Made by a program: the position numbers and the translations under genes. A stretch of DNA of 64,000 bases from Dactylonectria macrodidyma. Its lineage: Eukaryota > Ascomycota > Sordariomycetes > Hypocreales > Nectriaceae. Each line of letters begins with the position of its first letter. The first letter of the stretch is position 1. Of this stretch, positions 1 through 11,124 are shown in pieces. The stretch spans positions 186,001-250,000 of the forward strand of contig JAGMUV010000026.1 of assembly GCA_020744425.1 (NCBI GenBank), given 5' to 3'. The notes under the pieces are model-generated. The model searched no databases and was not told the DNA's origin. It was given only the letters and a program-made list of their open reading frames with translations.

Positions 1-178
1 GAGCGTAAGAATGGATGCTCAAGTCCTCAACTGCTGCCACTAGGGGAAGAACCGAGATTAAAAGCCCCCCCTGAAACTAAGAATCCAGCTGCATCAACAG
101 ATCCTGCCTCTGACACAGGTCAAAACCATCTCCCCCCCTGACTCGAATCCCCCGCAACACCCTCCGACCAGCTCCTAG

Positions 179-545
179 TCATCGTAACCCACAAGTCGTT
201 GTACGCAGACTGCCCGTTCGCCATCCCGTTCGGCATAGGTGGCACCAACCCATGCGTCCCCACACGGAGAAATACTGGTCCGGATTCCCATCGAATATGG
301 GACACCCGCGAGCGCTCCTCTTCAACTTATTCACCGGTGTGTCGATGCTGGCCACTCTTTCCTCGTACTTGCGCTTGAAGACGCCGAACACGACCTTGCT
401 CGCCGACAGGACGTCCGTGCTCTTGGACGAGGGCGTCAGCTCTTCGGGACCGGCGCACAGTCGGGCAAGATACGAGTCGAACTGCAGCTTCTCGCGGGCC
501 CGCGCGTGGTCCCACTCCAGGCACAGCGGGACGGGGAAGAGGACT
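179..545 (-). CDS. Unrecognised coding fragment, probably a relic
   Basis: A minus-strand frame stays open from just after a TAA (546-548) to a TGA at 179-181, about 121 codons. There is no convincing ATG; a GTG lies at 389-391. The inferred peptide has a normal-looking composition, with a PLCLEW start, an acidic middle and a KRKYEER stretch, unlike the frames beside it. I do not recognise the family. A second minus-strand frame takes over near 240-300, which could be a frameshift or an intron edge. No partner exon is visible, so a truncated or decayed gene is the likeliest reading. Coding potential is inferred from composition only. Confidence 0.3.
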
Positions 546-1965
546 TATACTGAAACACACGGAGAGGGTTCGTGTGTCAATGATTAATGTATTTTGTATT
601 AATACATTAATTCCGTATCTATTGGCGGCCCAGGGCTTCGTCACGGTAGGGGTATCGACCAAACTGCTCGACAGTATCATGTGCTGCTGAGCTATCCCCC
701 GAAGGATCTCTTTCCAGACTGAAATGCTTCTCGTATATTAATTAGGGCGGCCTCGTTGTGTTTTAAGAGCTCGGCATCCTCGATGTTAGCTGGATCTTTT
801 ATCAGCTTGTGTGCGCTACTGAACATTTCATCATGCTCATTGACAGCCGGTTCTTAGCCTTCTAACATCTCCGAATGCTTGAGCGGCAGATGGAACCAGG
901 ACGGATACGTCTGCTGATAGCAAACTTCAGGTTTATTGGGAAAACCGGCTTTGAGAGCCCGCTGCGCAATGTGGTTCAGCCCATTCCTTCCCCTGCGCAA
1001 AAGCTAAATGTTCTTAGAAATTGACGCCGATGGTATCACGCCTATGCCAGCTCGGATTTTGCGATCTCATTACTAAATGCATCCTCGGCTGATGTACCAT
1101 GTGGATAGTCAATTCTCAACAACTGCATTTGCTGACCGTTGTATAGAGCGATATCGTAGGATGGCTTTTAGGTCGGTGGTGGCGTCCTCATAGAGCTTAG
1201 CATAAGCCAAACCGGCACCTATAGTATCACCAAGCTCCTTAGTGAAGTCGCCAATCTCTCGAATATATATAGATATATATGAGACGAAGGGATAAAATGA
1301 AATATCAAAGGGACGGTACTAATATATAGAAATTGAGCGTACTTATGAGAAGAGCCATTGCCCGAGTCTATAGTTAAACGGAGACTTTAAAAACTGAATC
1401 TAGTATGTCTAGTATAGTTAAGATCTAGATAAACCCATAGAGTTCCGTTTCGTTCACCATATAGATGCTCAACTACTCACATAATCTTTATTTCTCGGAT
1501 AGCTCGAACTTCCCGAAATAACCTCTCCAAGAGATAGAGGCCGCCTATAATCAGCTCCCCACGCCACCCTAGGTAGTCTAAGCAGTGGTTATCATATTTC
1601 TCTCCAGCGAATGAAGACAAAGCCCCAGATATGTCGCATATAAGCAACTGACTGCGTGGGTAAGGAGGGGTATAAAAAGGCGGTGCGTGTACCAGAATCT
1701 TTCGTGGGGTTGCTGACGCATACAAGCGTGAGAGGTAGTATATATTAAGAGCATACAAAGTTGCTTAACATAACTTGTGATACCACTAGGCTCTTTATAG
1801 TGGATGTCGACGGCTTGAGTGGTCGGATTTGAGTTCGCTTGATGTTGAAAAAACTGTCCATGCCGTGATTAGCAAAGTCATCTACCGGTAATAATAAGGT
1901 CTTTGCCTAAAGCACAACAATAACTTAGTTACCCTCGTCGACTTGAATGAAGGTGCCTTTAGGAA
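546..1965. other. No gene seen; locally AT-rich intergenic sequence
   Basis: No reading frame here has recognisable protein character. Around 1260-1480 the sequence is rich in TA steps (tatatatagatatat), as expected of old, mutated repeat DNA. A 93-codon minus frame at 1477-1758 has no domain signal and was not called. Confidence 0.4.
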
Positions 1966-2048
1966 GTGTATAGCTCAGATACATTCGATGAGTCAGGCCT
2001 GGTAGCGCTTAGGTATATGCTTGGTTCATTGTGGAAGTATATGAAATT

Positions 2049-2372
2049 GTTACATCTAGGAGATGGAAGTGATCATGTGTGTGAGAAGCTCTTGCTATTC
2101 TTCCTATCTAATGAGGGTCTTTGGGTCAGTCTTATAGATGAAGAGACTGATGATGACCTCGGACAGCCAAGACGGTCCGGATGCTACGGACTATTTGACT
2201 TTATCTAGCTATCCACCTGATCATAGGAAAAGCTAGGCTTGTGACGAAGCTGATGACGAGGCCAGTGACGAGGAAAGTGGCTGTGGAACCTTATGATGAA
2301 GGGCAGAAAACTTGACTGTTGTCATAGCTGCAAAATCCGATATCCCGATATGTGACAGAAATCCTGTGAAGG
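2049..2372 (+). repeat. Diverged repeat, inverted copy of 60,985-61,326
   Basis: Bases from about 2049 to 2372 match the reverse complement of about 60,985-61,326 over most of their length, with scattered substitutions and small indels (one is a 9-base difference near 2160). Shared blocks include GATGAAGAGACTGATGATGA and a long stretch around CGGTCCGGATGCTACGGACT. The partner lies inside Helitron H2, between its RepHel gene and its passenger gene. This copy may therefore be a leftover of another Helitron of that family, or a separate repeat carried by H2. Confidence 0.75.
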
Positions 2373-2784
2373 TGATGCCAGGATGACGTCTTGTTGAGTA
2401 AAAGGCGAATGATTATGAAAAGTGGATAGACGAGAGCGAACATGGCTGTCAGCCAGTTCCACAACAAAACATCTTGGTATAGTTCTTTCCATCGGATCTT
2501 CAGACGAAGTCCGGATTCCCGCAGCTGGTGAGAGAAGCACAACAATGGCTACTACTAACTAAAGGAGAAAACATAGCCCGGTCGAAGCCTGCTCCACATC
2601 ATCACGCTGTGGCCATCAATTCTTCACCCTTGAAGACTTTGAAACAACTGATACGAGCCGTGTTAATCTAACTTTTGTAAAGAGCTACGCAAGACATCCT
2701 AGCGAGAGGCCCTTAAACTCTCGAACGGCTCAAAAAAGACTTCCGCAGTCTACATCAAGCCATGACAACTGAGATAGCAGAGAA
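2373..2784. other. No gene seen
   Basis: The sequence between the diverged repeat and the stop codon of the Zn2Cys6 gene shows no recognisable frame or repeat structure. It probably includes the 3' untranslated region of the minus-strand gene. Confidence 0.4.
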
Positions 2785-4456
2785 TCAAAAAACCGATCTT
2801 GAGGCTTCCAAATATTGCCTAGGCATTAGAACGTCTCCGAATCCCTTACTAATGATCCTCTCGATAACTTTCTGACAACTACTAGAGCATGTATCCGTGC
2901 CAGAGTTGTTAATCGTATCAAGAACCTTCCAAGCTGTATGGAGTGGGAGAGCCGCTGAAGCAATTCCGTACAATTTCATCTCATCCTGCGTCAAGAACTC
3001 GACGCTCTGCAGGATCCGGACTGATTCTTGGATGATCTTCTGGGAGACATGTGCGCTTTCCGGGACTTGACCATCCACCTCTATCCCTTGTTCCATCAAG
3101 CCGGGGAACTCTGCTCTCAACTGTCTAATCTGAGTAGCACATATAATCCAGAAAGCCCAGAGATGGGTAAGGCAATTAGCTACGGTGATACTGGAGAACC
3201 AGAGATGGGTTTGGCCACCTGTTCTTGACACTGGCCACCACAGAGGACCCCTAGAGGAAAGTTGGGTCGACCGATACCATCGGGAAAGGCGATCGAGTAT
3301 TTCGACGAATCCGAAAAGAGCTTCGTGGGCCACAAGATATGCGCTAGCGGGGTTAAGTTTGGAACTGTCGAGCTTCTCCAGAATTGAAGGAATCTCAATA
3401 GCCTCGTTCATGAGAGCCTGCAGAGGCACCGCAGGGACGAGGCGGAACGGCTCAATTTTCCATTCGTCTGTCGCGAGGAAAGTTGATGTGCGGGTGTCGA
3501 ACGCGTTAAGAATCTGTCGAGTTAGTCTAATGGGTACGTCAGGCAGGGGTCTTAGGGTATGTACAAGAATCGGTCGAAATCCAACGAAGAGTTTGTGAGG
3601 AACCCCAGACGCATAGAAATCGGGGCGACAAAGCTGAATCAGGTCACTGATACCCTTTGCGTGGACCACGGAGCTGGCGTTGGAGGTGGGTAGCAACTTC
3701 TACGGGAAGTGGGTTAGCCTCAACGAGAACGGAGTTTGGGCATTGGTAAGACACAACCTCTGACAAGAAAAGACACATGACGGCTGCGGCTAACTCATCG
3801 GAAGGCGAGACCCTGGTACGAGATAGGGCGCCTTGTAGAGTGGTAAGTGCTGAACAATTTGCTTCCAATGCATCAGATATCGGCGCCCAACCGTCGCAGC
3901 CTCTCGCTGCAATAGAAGCCCCAAGGGCTCTGATGGCCAGAGGGAGAAGGTTACTTTCTCCTCTGCCAACCAGTTCCGGGAGCACTTCTATCCAGGAGCC
4001 ACATATTCGAGACTGCGATACCTTTGGATCGTCTGAGAGGAGAGGTAGCTCGCTTGCGGGGGCGAAGTTCTGGACGCAAAATGAAATGACGTCACGCAGC
4101 GGCCAGCATATTGCACGGGTAGGAGCCAGACCTGGGGTAAGGGCGCGTTGCTCGGTAGTATCGGCATGTTGCTTGAGCTTCTTCCGCTTAGTCCTTGAAT
4201 TCTGACGATCATCCCGCTTTGCAGTGGGCAGGTGTGATACCAAAGGAGGGCGGAAGATCAAATTGGCCTGGTATCCTGGGCACTGACGCCCCCGAAGGAA
4301 GCATTGGGAACAAGCGGGTCGCTTTCCATCACACTGAGAAAGCAGTTAGTCCGTAAATAAAGGATAGGCTGGTTAGGAACGGCACGTCAAGCGCCTACTT
4401 ACACCCAACTTCCGTGACCTGCATGCGCTGCACACCGTTGCTTTCCGAATCTTCAT
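2785..4456 (-). CDS. Zn2Cys6 fungal transcription factor
   Basis: This is a minus-strand gene of three exons: 4456-4403, 4333-3758 and 3699-2785, predicted 514 aa. Residues 9-36 form a perfect Zn(II)2Cys6 cluster (C-x2-C-x6-C-x6-C-x2-C-x6-C, with CDGKRPAC in the middle) followed by CPGY. The 69-nt intron falls just before the third cysteine, a common site in this family. A basic KRKKLK stretch follows. The remaining roughly 450 aa resemble the helical regulatory region (Fungal_trans_2/DUF3468 type) of such factors. Intron 2 (58 nt) has a good CTAAC branch and TAG end but a weak donor (GTTGTG). I infer it because it joins two otherwise shifted frames smoothly (FLSE to KLLPTSNAS). The protein is expected to be nuclear and DNA-binding; its target is unknown. 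There are no premature stops, so it is probably functional. Confidence 0.88.
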
Positions 4457-4828
4457 TTTCTCAGCCTCCAGGCAGTCTTGGATGGTGTACATTGATGCGC
4501 CGAACGCGAGGCGGGGGCCGTTGCAGCTTTATGCTTGGCGGATTATGAGTCCAAATAAGCCTTAGTCTCTGCGGGGCCCACATGACTGCCGCATGTCTCC
4601 ACAATCATGGCTAAAGAGCTTGTTCGAATCTCCTGGTCTGAAAACTAGCTCAATCGTAGTCGTTCCGTCCTCGACGTTGCCTACCTAGCGTCCCTAGCAG
4701 ACTGCATCCTCACCGCTAGATTTATAATCGACGGACAACCGTCAACATGTGCCGTCGATTAGGCGACTGACGTGAAGCCAACACCTGCTGAGTCCGAAAG
4801 ACAGATATGTCCATGTCCGTCGGGATTA
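4457..4828. other. 5' flank of the Zn2Cys6 gene
   Basis: No gene is visible. This stretch holds the upstream region of the minus-strand regulator and runs up to the left end of the MITE. No distinct promoter motif was identified. Confidence 0.4.
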
Positions 4829-5413
4829 GGGTTCCGTTTTTGACCGTCAAAAACGGTATTTGACGGTCAAATACCTAAAGGGGGTTTTTGGCGGTAATTT
4901 ACGTCAAAAAAAATCTCCCATTTTAGGTTTAGCGCCAATCTGTATTAGGATTGGTCCGTGCACAAAATAGGTTTGGTGCGCCGCGTTAGCAAGGAGAGTT
5001 CTCGGATCCCTGGCGAACTCTGTTCCTTCAGAGCGCTCCCCTCGGTGCTACGAACTACCTTCATTGTAAGCTTCGGAATCGGCTTACTGACAAGGTTAAA
5101 TTAATCTATATGAACAGTCGGGTGCTAAAGAGGCTGAAGACGGTCAAAGAGAATCCGGCAGGGCCGATGTCTGCTAAAAACTGGGAGACAGCTGGTGTTG
5201 CTCGGCTGATAAAGATAGAAAACGCCTTACATGAGTCTATTGTTGTGGATGGCCGGGGTTGGGAAGAACCCAATTTTGGAAAATTAGTGGGGATCATATG
5301 GACGTCGGCCAATGAGAGGTTTTTGACCTGTAAAATACCCTCGAGGTTTCTGACGCCAAAAACCTTCGTCACATAGGTAAGTTACTGTTCGGTAAATTAC
5401 CTCAACGGAACCC
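4829..5413. mobile_element. MITE-like element with TA flanks
   Basis: The 585-bp segment starts GGGTTCCGTT and ends AACGGAACCC, a perfect 10-bp inverted repeat. It is flanked on both sides by TA (4827-4828 and 5414-5415), so the visible match is 12 bp. This is the layout of a Tc1/mariner/pogo-type miniature element. Inner repeats such as TTTGACGGTCAAA lie near the left end. It contains an 88-codon frame on each strand (5110-5376 + and 5106-5372 -). Neither is recognisable, and their near-coincidence suggests chance. Confidence 0.65.
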
Positions 5414-5415
5414 TA

Positions 5416-6281
5416 CGCCGGTGAAGAGAGCGCTGGCGAGTCCGACATCTTGTCACTGGTATCATGTGGTGTTGATGGCGAAGTTGACGCGTCGCGGTAG
5501 GATGCAGAGGAGCGCGTCAGGCGGTCTAGGGTTTGGTGTGGGTTAGCCAGCGATAGTAGGTACCAATCAGGCTACGACTTTACATAGGAGTAAGAAGTAT
5601 CACTTATCAATGACCATCTCGTATAGGGTAGGACCGGCGCAGGGCAGGCCATTTTAATCCTTTGGACAGTCCAGATGCAGCATAGAACATATCAACCTTA
5701 TCAAATCATGTCAACTTGCAAATTGTGAACGGCCTCGAGTAGCTGGATTCCAGCTATCTAGTCCAGGATGCTATTCACATCAAAGATGAAGAAGAAAGAA
5801 AGAAGTTCCTAAATGCCCCTGAGCTGTGGAACGATTCCACATCCCTGGCGCGCACGAACCTAGTACGTCTTGCGGCACAGCCGCAAGGATATGGGCCCTG
5901 GCCCGTGACACAAATCGCTGGAATTGATTTGATTGAAGCGAGGAATCGGCTGGGTTGGTTGATTTGATTGGGGTGATTGATTGCTTAGTTGATTTATGCT
6001 CAGCGCTGGTTCTAAGGCAAACACTTGATTTAGACTTTGACTTTGCGTAAGCGTTGTAGTAGCGGGCGGTCAGTAGGAATATCAGAGTCTTGGCGGATTA
6101 TGCTTCCCAAATCGGGATAAAGACTTGCCAGGGTTCTGTAAGCAATGAAAGCAGACTTGGACTTAAAGCGCAAGACAACCCTTGGTAAGAGAAAGTATTT
6201 TTCCTCTTTACCTTTGCAATTCTATAAAGCACTTACAATCATCATTCCCAACTTATCAATCACAATTTATTCCATTATATC
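5416..6281 (+). other. Intergenic region, 5' flank of the NmrA-like gene
   Basis: No protein-coding signal was seen. The last 100 bases are rich in C and T and in A and T (ttcctctttacctttgcaat and similar), which is typical of a fungal core promoter and 5' leader just before the ATG at 6282. Confidence 0.4.
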
Positions 6282-7249
6282 ATGGCTCGCGAAATTAAGA
6301 ACGTAGCTCTTGCGGGGGTGGGTAATGGTCTTTAGTTCACTTCGCAGAATGGGCTAACCCATCTTAGGCATCCGGCAGCCTGGGGTCGCGTATCTTGCAA
6401 GCTTTGGTTGGAACAGGTCGCTTTAATGTGACTATTCTTGCTCGGAAGACCATGGGTGGTGTGCCCTCTGGGGCCGTTATGGAGGTGGTCGATTTCGAAT
6501 CTGCTTCTGCCCTGACAGCAGCCCTCAAAGGCCAGGATGCGCTTGTCGATGCCACCTCGGTGCCTGACCCTACTGTGGCCATTCGCTTGATGGATGCCGC
6601 CGTTGCAGCCGGCGTCTATCGGATGATCCCAGCCGAGTTTAGCTCGGACCCAACGAACGCTAAAGGGCGAGGCCTGCCCCCCTTCCAGGGCAAGGCAAAG
6701 GCTCTGGAGCATATCAAGAAGCTTGCGGATAACAACAAGATTACCTGGACGGCTATCTCGAACCATGCTTTTCTTGATTGGGGTCTTCGCATGTCATTTC
6801 TCGGAATCGACCTTAGAAGCAAGAAAATTGACTATCTGAATGGCGGCAACATGGTCGTTCCTTTTACGACACTTGCGTCAGTGGGTACTGCTGTTGCAAA
6901 CGCTCTTTCGAAGCCTGAAGAGACCAAGAATCGAATCTGTTACATTTGTAATACGCAAAAGACACAGAAGGAGCTTGCGGAACTTGCCAAGCAGGTTTTG
7001 GGTGAGGAAGGTTGGCAGTCGAAGGATCTGGATATGAACGAAGCATTTCAGAAGGCAATGGCCCAGTTGCAGGCTGGTCAAGTGAACTGGCAGGTCATTG
7101 GCGACATCATCCGGTTCTCGATCTCTACTCCGGGCTATATTGAGAAGCTTGGAAAGACCGATAATGAACTCTTGGGCGTCAAGGCGATCAGCGATGACGA
7201 AGTCAAGGCACTCATCAAGGAGATTGCCGGAGAAAAGGCTTCCGCGTAG
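6282..7249 (+). CDS. NmrA-like / isoflavone-reductase-like NAD(P)-binding protein
   Basis: There are two exons, 6282-6317 and 6368-7249, predicted 305 aa. The 50-nt intron (GTGGGT donor, CTAAC branch, TTAG end) splits the dinucleotide-binding motif: exon 1 ends NVALAG and exon 2 begins ASGSLGSRIL, giving the G-x-x-G-x-x-G fingerprint of an extended short-chain dehydrogenase fold at residues 11-18. The body (VDATSVPDPT, MIPAEFSSD, AISNHAFLDWG) follows the NmrA/isoflavone-reductase pattern, and the length is normal for the family. Such proteins are cytosolic NAD(P)H-dependent reductases or redox-sensing regulators, and the substrate cannot be told from sequence. The start is the only ATG before the first exon. 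The gene is intact and of host type. Confidence 0.9.
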
Positions 7250-7468
7250 CTTAATTAGGTGTATGAGGGGTTAGCCTTTAGAGACTGTTGGCTTGTCCGT
7301 TCCCCTTATAGTACATGTCGAGATATTATGCCGGTTTTGTTTAGATTGCTAGATTTTGCCTCAAATCATCTACATTGCGCACTTAGAAGTTTTTGCAATT
7401 GTGTTATTATTGACTGTGTAACCTTGATCTATCCTTTTGGGTAACTACCATGCACCACCACTCTTTCG
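7250..7468. other. 3' flank of the NmrA-like gene
   Basis: AT-rich sequence after the stop codon with no coding signal; it probably holds the 3' untranslated region. It runs into the A-rich left edge of the pogo relic. Confidence 0.4.
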
Positions 7469-7584
7469 CCAGGCAAAAAAAAAAAAAACACTAGCAAAAC
7501 TCAACTATTTCACTTACACACAACTTGACCAAAATAAAAGTTATTTGCAAATGGTTGCCTGGTGTAAATTTACAATTGATGTAT

Positions 7585-8790
7585 CTATTGATTTTTAAGC
7601 CTTTTGACCAGCCTCCCCGATCGGGTGATGCACTGAGGTAATATGGTTTCTTCTCTGACTTCAATAACCGAAGCAGCCTCCGATTCTGGCCCTGACTCCC
7701 CCGAAGAGCTATGGCTCACCACAACGTGCTTCTTTTCGCTTCCTTTTTCTGGATTGGCTTCTCCAGAGGCTAGATCCTCGCTCAGAGTCATGAAACGTTT
7801 ATTGGGATTCTGAATAGCCTTCCTCTTCTTCCCTCTCTTCAGACGTGCCAGTTCCTCCTCCATGCCGGCAATTCTCATGGCATGCGCCATTAACGTCTGT
7901 TGTTGAGTCTCAAAGCCTTTGGGTATCACGTTATACCGTCTCCGTGTCTTTGGTGTTTTGTTTAGCCCAAGATCGCGAATCTGGCGGCTGGTTTTTGGTG
8001 TATCATCCGAACCAAAATACGGCGCCCGCTCCGGAGTCCTCTTTGGGCTGTCATTCCGCCTATCCTCTTGGATTTCTGGGTGCCGTAGAGCTTTGGCTCG
8101 CGAAATTGGTCAATTGCCAGTAACTCTCCAGCCGGAGAGTATATTCTTCTTCGTCATTCCCACTTCAAGAGCCTTGGCATACGCTCTGATGAAATTGACC
8201 TTATCCACCGGAGGAAAATCAGTCAGGGAAGCGAACTTTTCCAACTCTCGTCGATATGCAGCTTAGAGGCGTTTAATACTCCATTGTCCAATGGCTGGAG
8301 GCCGTGAGAGCAGTGTGCTGGAAGGTAGCAACAGTAAACGTTCAAAAAGCATGTAGCCATCCATGTGAAGGGTTCTAATAGTGTAAATTACAGCTATATA
8401 GTCCTCATGCGTTTTATATTCGAGCTGAGGAAGGAAGAAAGAAAGAGAGAGAAAAGGACAGAACGTCCTTCGACAAAATAAACGAAGTCGTCACCAGAGC
8501 AACAGTGCTCTGACCAGCAAGGGGACAAGGCACTGCCTTGTCCAGCAGGGCCGGGCCCGTTACAGTCCATTCGTCCTTCGCTCGGTTAGCAGCGACCTTT
8601 GGGTGAGCAGCCGTTATCGGTGATATCCAATATAGCCTCGGCCATGTCGTCTTCTCTATATTTCCAACGAGGCCGCGATGAAGGCATTTTTATTGCGTTG
8701 TGAGAGACTGGCATGAGAAATGGTGAGAAAGAGCGGTGAGGAATTTGGTGATTAAGATGGTGATATTTCCTTACAATGGCTTGCATACAT
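7585..8790 (-). pseudogene. Broken pogo-type transposase
   Basis: Read from right to left, this relic has an N-terminal psq-like helix-turn-helix (8690-8590: YREDDMAEAILDITDNG, close to the same region of the transposase at 37,901). Next comes a break filled by a 183-bp LTR-like insert. Then there is a decayed segment with PAHCSHGLQPLDNG (about 8375-8270), which carries the third catalytic Asp. A clean C-terminal frame (7929-7585) has the KKRKAIQNPNKRFMTL motif shared with the intact copy. The CENP-B-like domain and the first two catalytic Asp regions are missing, and stops and frameshifts occur around 7930-8260. The protein cannot be functional. Confidence 0.8.
8382..8564 (-). mobile_element. 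Candidate solo LTR inside the pogo relic
   Basis: On the minus strand the 183-bp insert starts TGTAACGGGC and ends GTAATTTACA, the TG...CA form of an LTR. Its opening bases resemble those of the solo LTR at 14,986 (TGTAACGGGT). No 5-bp target duplication is seen (AATAG and GTCCA flank it). The missing duplication matches the missing transposase segment, so a deletion probably accompanied or followed insertion. Confidence 0.45.
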
Positions 8791-8899
8791 CACGTGCCCC
8801 ACGCAACTGCACGAGACCAGAAAAATGAACTCCAATCAATTTTATATCTATGAGAAGTGACCGCTTGCCAATAACTTCTGTTTTGGGTTTTTTGCCTGG

Positions 8900-9101
8900 T
8901 GTCGGATAGCGTACGGCACATTCGATCCAGGGATTAAAGCTCAATAGGGTGTGGATCCTGAATCTGTTGATTGTCTTGTCTAGGATGCCTCCGGCCCCCT
9001 CTTTTCTCGAGAGGGGTTTTATGTCATCTCACCCCCCTTTCTGACTAAGGTCAGGATATCGATCTATCAGAGGTTTCGTAATACAGGGTCACAATCCAAC
9101 A
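8900..9101 (-). repeat. 3' LTR of the copia element
   Basis: On the minus strand this 202-bp block begins TGTTGG and ends CCGACA, short inverted ends typical of LTRs. It lies directly after a polypurine tract (AGCTG then about 12 G, plus-strand C run at 9102-9113) that follows the pol stop codon at 9158. Position, ends and tract together support a copia 3' LTR. No 5' LTR survives. Confidence 0.65.
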
Positions 9102-9157
9102 CCCCCCCCCCCAGCTGAAGTCGGGCAGGCTGAAGCTGCCGTCTTCTAACTTGGTCT

Positions 9158-11124
9158 TCAGACTAGGTCTTCCTCCTTCAGCTCCTTCAGCTTCCTTTGG
9201 CCTAGTTGATCTGAGATATCTACTAGAGCTAGCTGGTCCTTGCACTTCTGAAAGCTTGTGTTGGTGACGATCTTTGTGAGCCCATCTGCGATCATCTGGT
9301 CAGTTGATACGTGAAGAACCAGCCTTGGGCCTGGTGCTTAAGCCTGGCATTATATGTAACATCACGTGAGGAAGGAGACCTTATACTCCCGTCGACAACT
9401 GTAGTCTTAGCTCGTCATCCATCTTTCTACATCTACATGACAACCTCACTTTATGTGACCTCCGCGATATATTCGCATCATCAATTGGTGTATAGTCCAC
9501 CTGGATCCTGTTCCTCTGAGCTTCCTGCCTCAGCCAGTGGTTGTGTATATCGACATGCCGTAGCTTGGTCTGCAGCTTGTTGATGTCCTTGTGCACGAGC
9601 CGGATAGTCTGCTGGTTGTCACATTGAATGTGAATCTTTTCCTCTTCCAGCTGGATCCCTAGCTCTTTGACTAGCCGGGTAATGAACATAGCTTCCTTGG
9701 CTGCTTGAGATAGAGCTAGCAGCTCGGCCTCAGTCGTTGAAGTCGTAACTGTTGTCTGCTTGTTTTGCTCTCCATCCGATCGTCCCTCCGAATAGCCTCA
9801 TGACATAGGCTTGGGAGCTTTTCCGGTCTTCTAGGTTGTCTGCGAAAGATGCATCGCTAGCCATAAGGAAATAGTCGTCTTGGCCAAATTGAAGAGCTAG
9901 TCTGCTGGTCTTCTTGAGATACAGAAGGACCCTATCAGCAGCACGATGATGTTCCGGCCCTGGGTTTGAATTGAACCTAGCTAGCCGAGAGGCAGCAAAT
10001 GCTGCATCAGGTCGGATCATCGCAACTGCATAAAGAATCGATCCAACCTTCCGCTGGTATCGTCGGATTGAGGGAATCGTAGCCCGTCCGGCTGATCGTC
10101 TTAGGTCTTCCCTTTTCATCGGGGTATCGTGACGTTGATCTAGGTCTTCCACAAGATTAGCTATCTTCTCTAGATAAGCGGATTGGGATAACCAGATAAG
10201 TCTTTTCTTGCGATCTCGGATGATTTCGATCCCTAGGAACCATTGAAGATCCTGTCCACCTGTTAGGTCATATCGACGTTTGAGGTCTGCAATAGCCTTC
10301 TGGACGTCTTGACGTCTGTTATTTCGGCAGGCAAAGACGATATCGTCTACATAGAAGAAAACGATGATCCCGTCCCTTGTCATACAGCAGGGCTCGTGCT
10401 GGACCGGCTTGAAGCCTAGGTCTTGGGGTGTGGCTGTAAGTTCCTTCTGCCAAAGGAGAGGTGATTCCCGCAGCCCGTATAGGCTTTCTGGATCAGTAGG
10501 ATCTTTCCTGCTTTCTTGTGTCCAGGGGGCATTCTCATTAGGATCTGATGGTTTAGCCTCGCGTTGACGAAGGCGTTGACTACATCATACTGTATGAGAT
10601 CCAGATCAAACCGGGCAGCAATTGTTATCAGGGTCCGGAATGACCTTCCAGCTAAGGTTGCAGCATAGGTCTCTTCATCTAGCTCTTTTGGCTGTTGGTC
10701 TCCTCGGACAACTAGCCGGGCTTTACACTTGATGAATCGGCCATGTTTATCAAGCTTATAGACATAGACCCACATGCAGTCAAGGGTCTCTTTTCCTAGG
10801 GTTCTAGGGTCATCTTGATCTATCTCGATCCAGGACCCCATTTCCCTATGACTTTGCAAGTGGTCTCGTTCAGCCTGTTCGAATTGGGCCCCCATCGGAT
10901 GATCCCGAAGATCCCGATGGTGCCGCGGCAGCTTGGGTAGCTGACTTTGATGAACAGACCTAGGTTTCTTCAACATCCGTTGCAGCTTAGCTTTATCAAT
11001 GACCTTTCCGTGGAGGGTTCCTATCGGGCTAGCTAGTCTTCCGGCGTTGAACGCAGCCTTCGAGACGTCGGGCTGTCTGATCAGATGATCTTGATCTAGC
11101 TTACCTGGTGGTCCCGGCTCGGCC
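9158..11124 (-). pseudogene. Ty1/copia pol fragment (reverse transcriptase-RNase H)
   Basis: The minus-strand frames spell the copia reverse transcriptase. Signatures are MWVYVYKLDKHG and KARLVVRGDQQ (about 10,780-10,690), YDVVNAFVNA, and then VFFYVDDIVFA (10,365-10,330) with the catalytic YVDD. After that come WFLGIEI, the RNase H region (ASDASFAD, CDNQQT) and a last block DQMIADGLTK near 9300. Frames shift near 10,400 and 9720, and an insert of about 165 bp lies at roughly 9311-9476, between YTP and STDQ. Gag, protease and integrase are absent because the 5' side is cut off by the hAT end at 11,125. The copy is dead. Confidence 0.85.

Larger units (their letters stand above)
7469..8899 (-). 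mobile_element. Relic pogo-like DNA transposon
   Basis: CCAGGCAAAAAA at 7469 and its inverted counterpart ending at 8899 may be the terminal repeats. They enclose a decayed pogo transposase on the minus strand. No TA duplication is visible, and a copia LTR abuts the right end. The element is the same transposase type as the intact one at 36,013-38,197 but has lost its central part. Confidence 0.55.

Noticed and set aside
1477..1758. 93-codon minus-strand frame
   Set aside because: No recognisable motif, no intron partners, in AT-rich decayed DNA.
5106..5376. Two 88-codon frames on opposite strands inside the MITE
   Set aside because: They mirror each other, have no domain signal and lie in a non-autonomous element.
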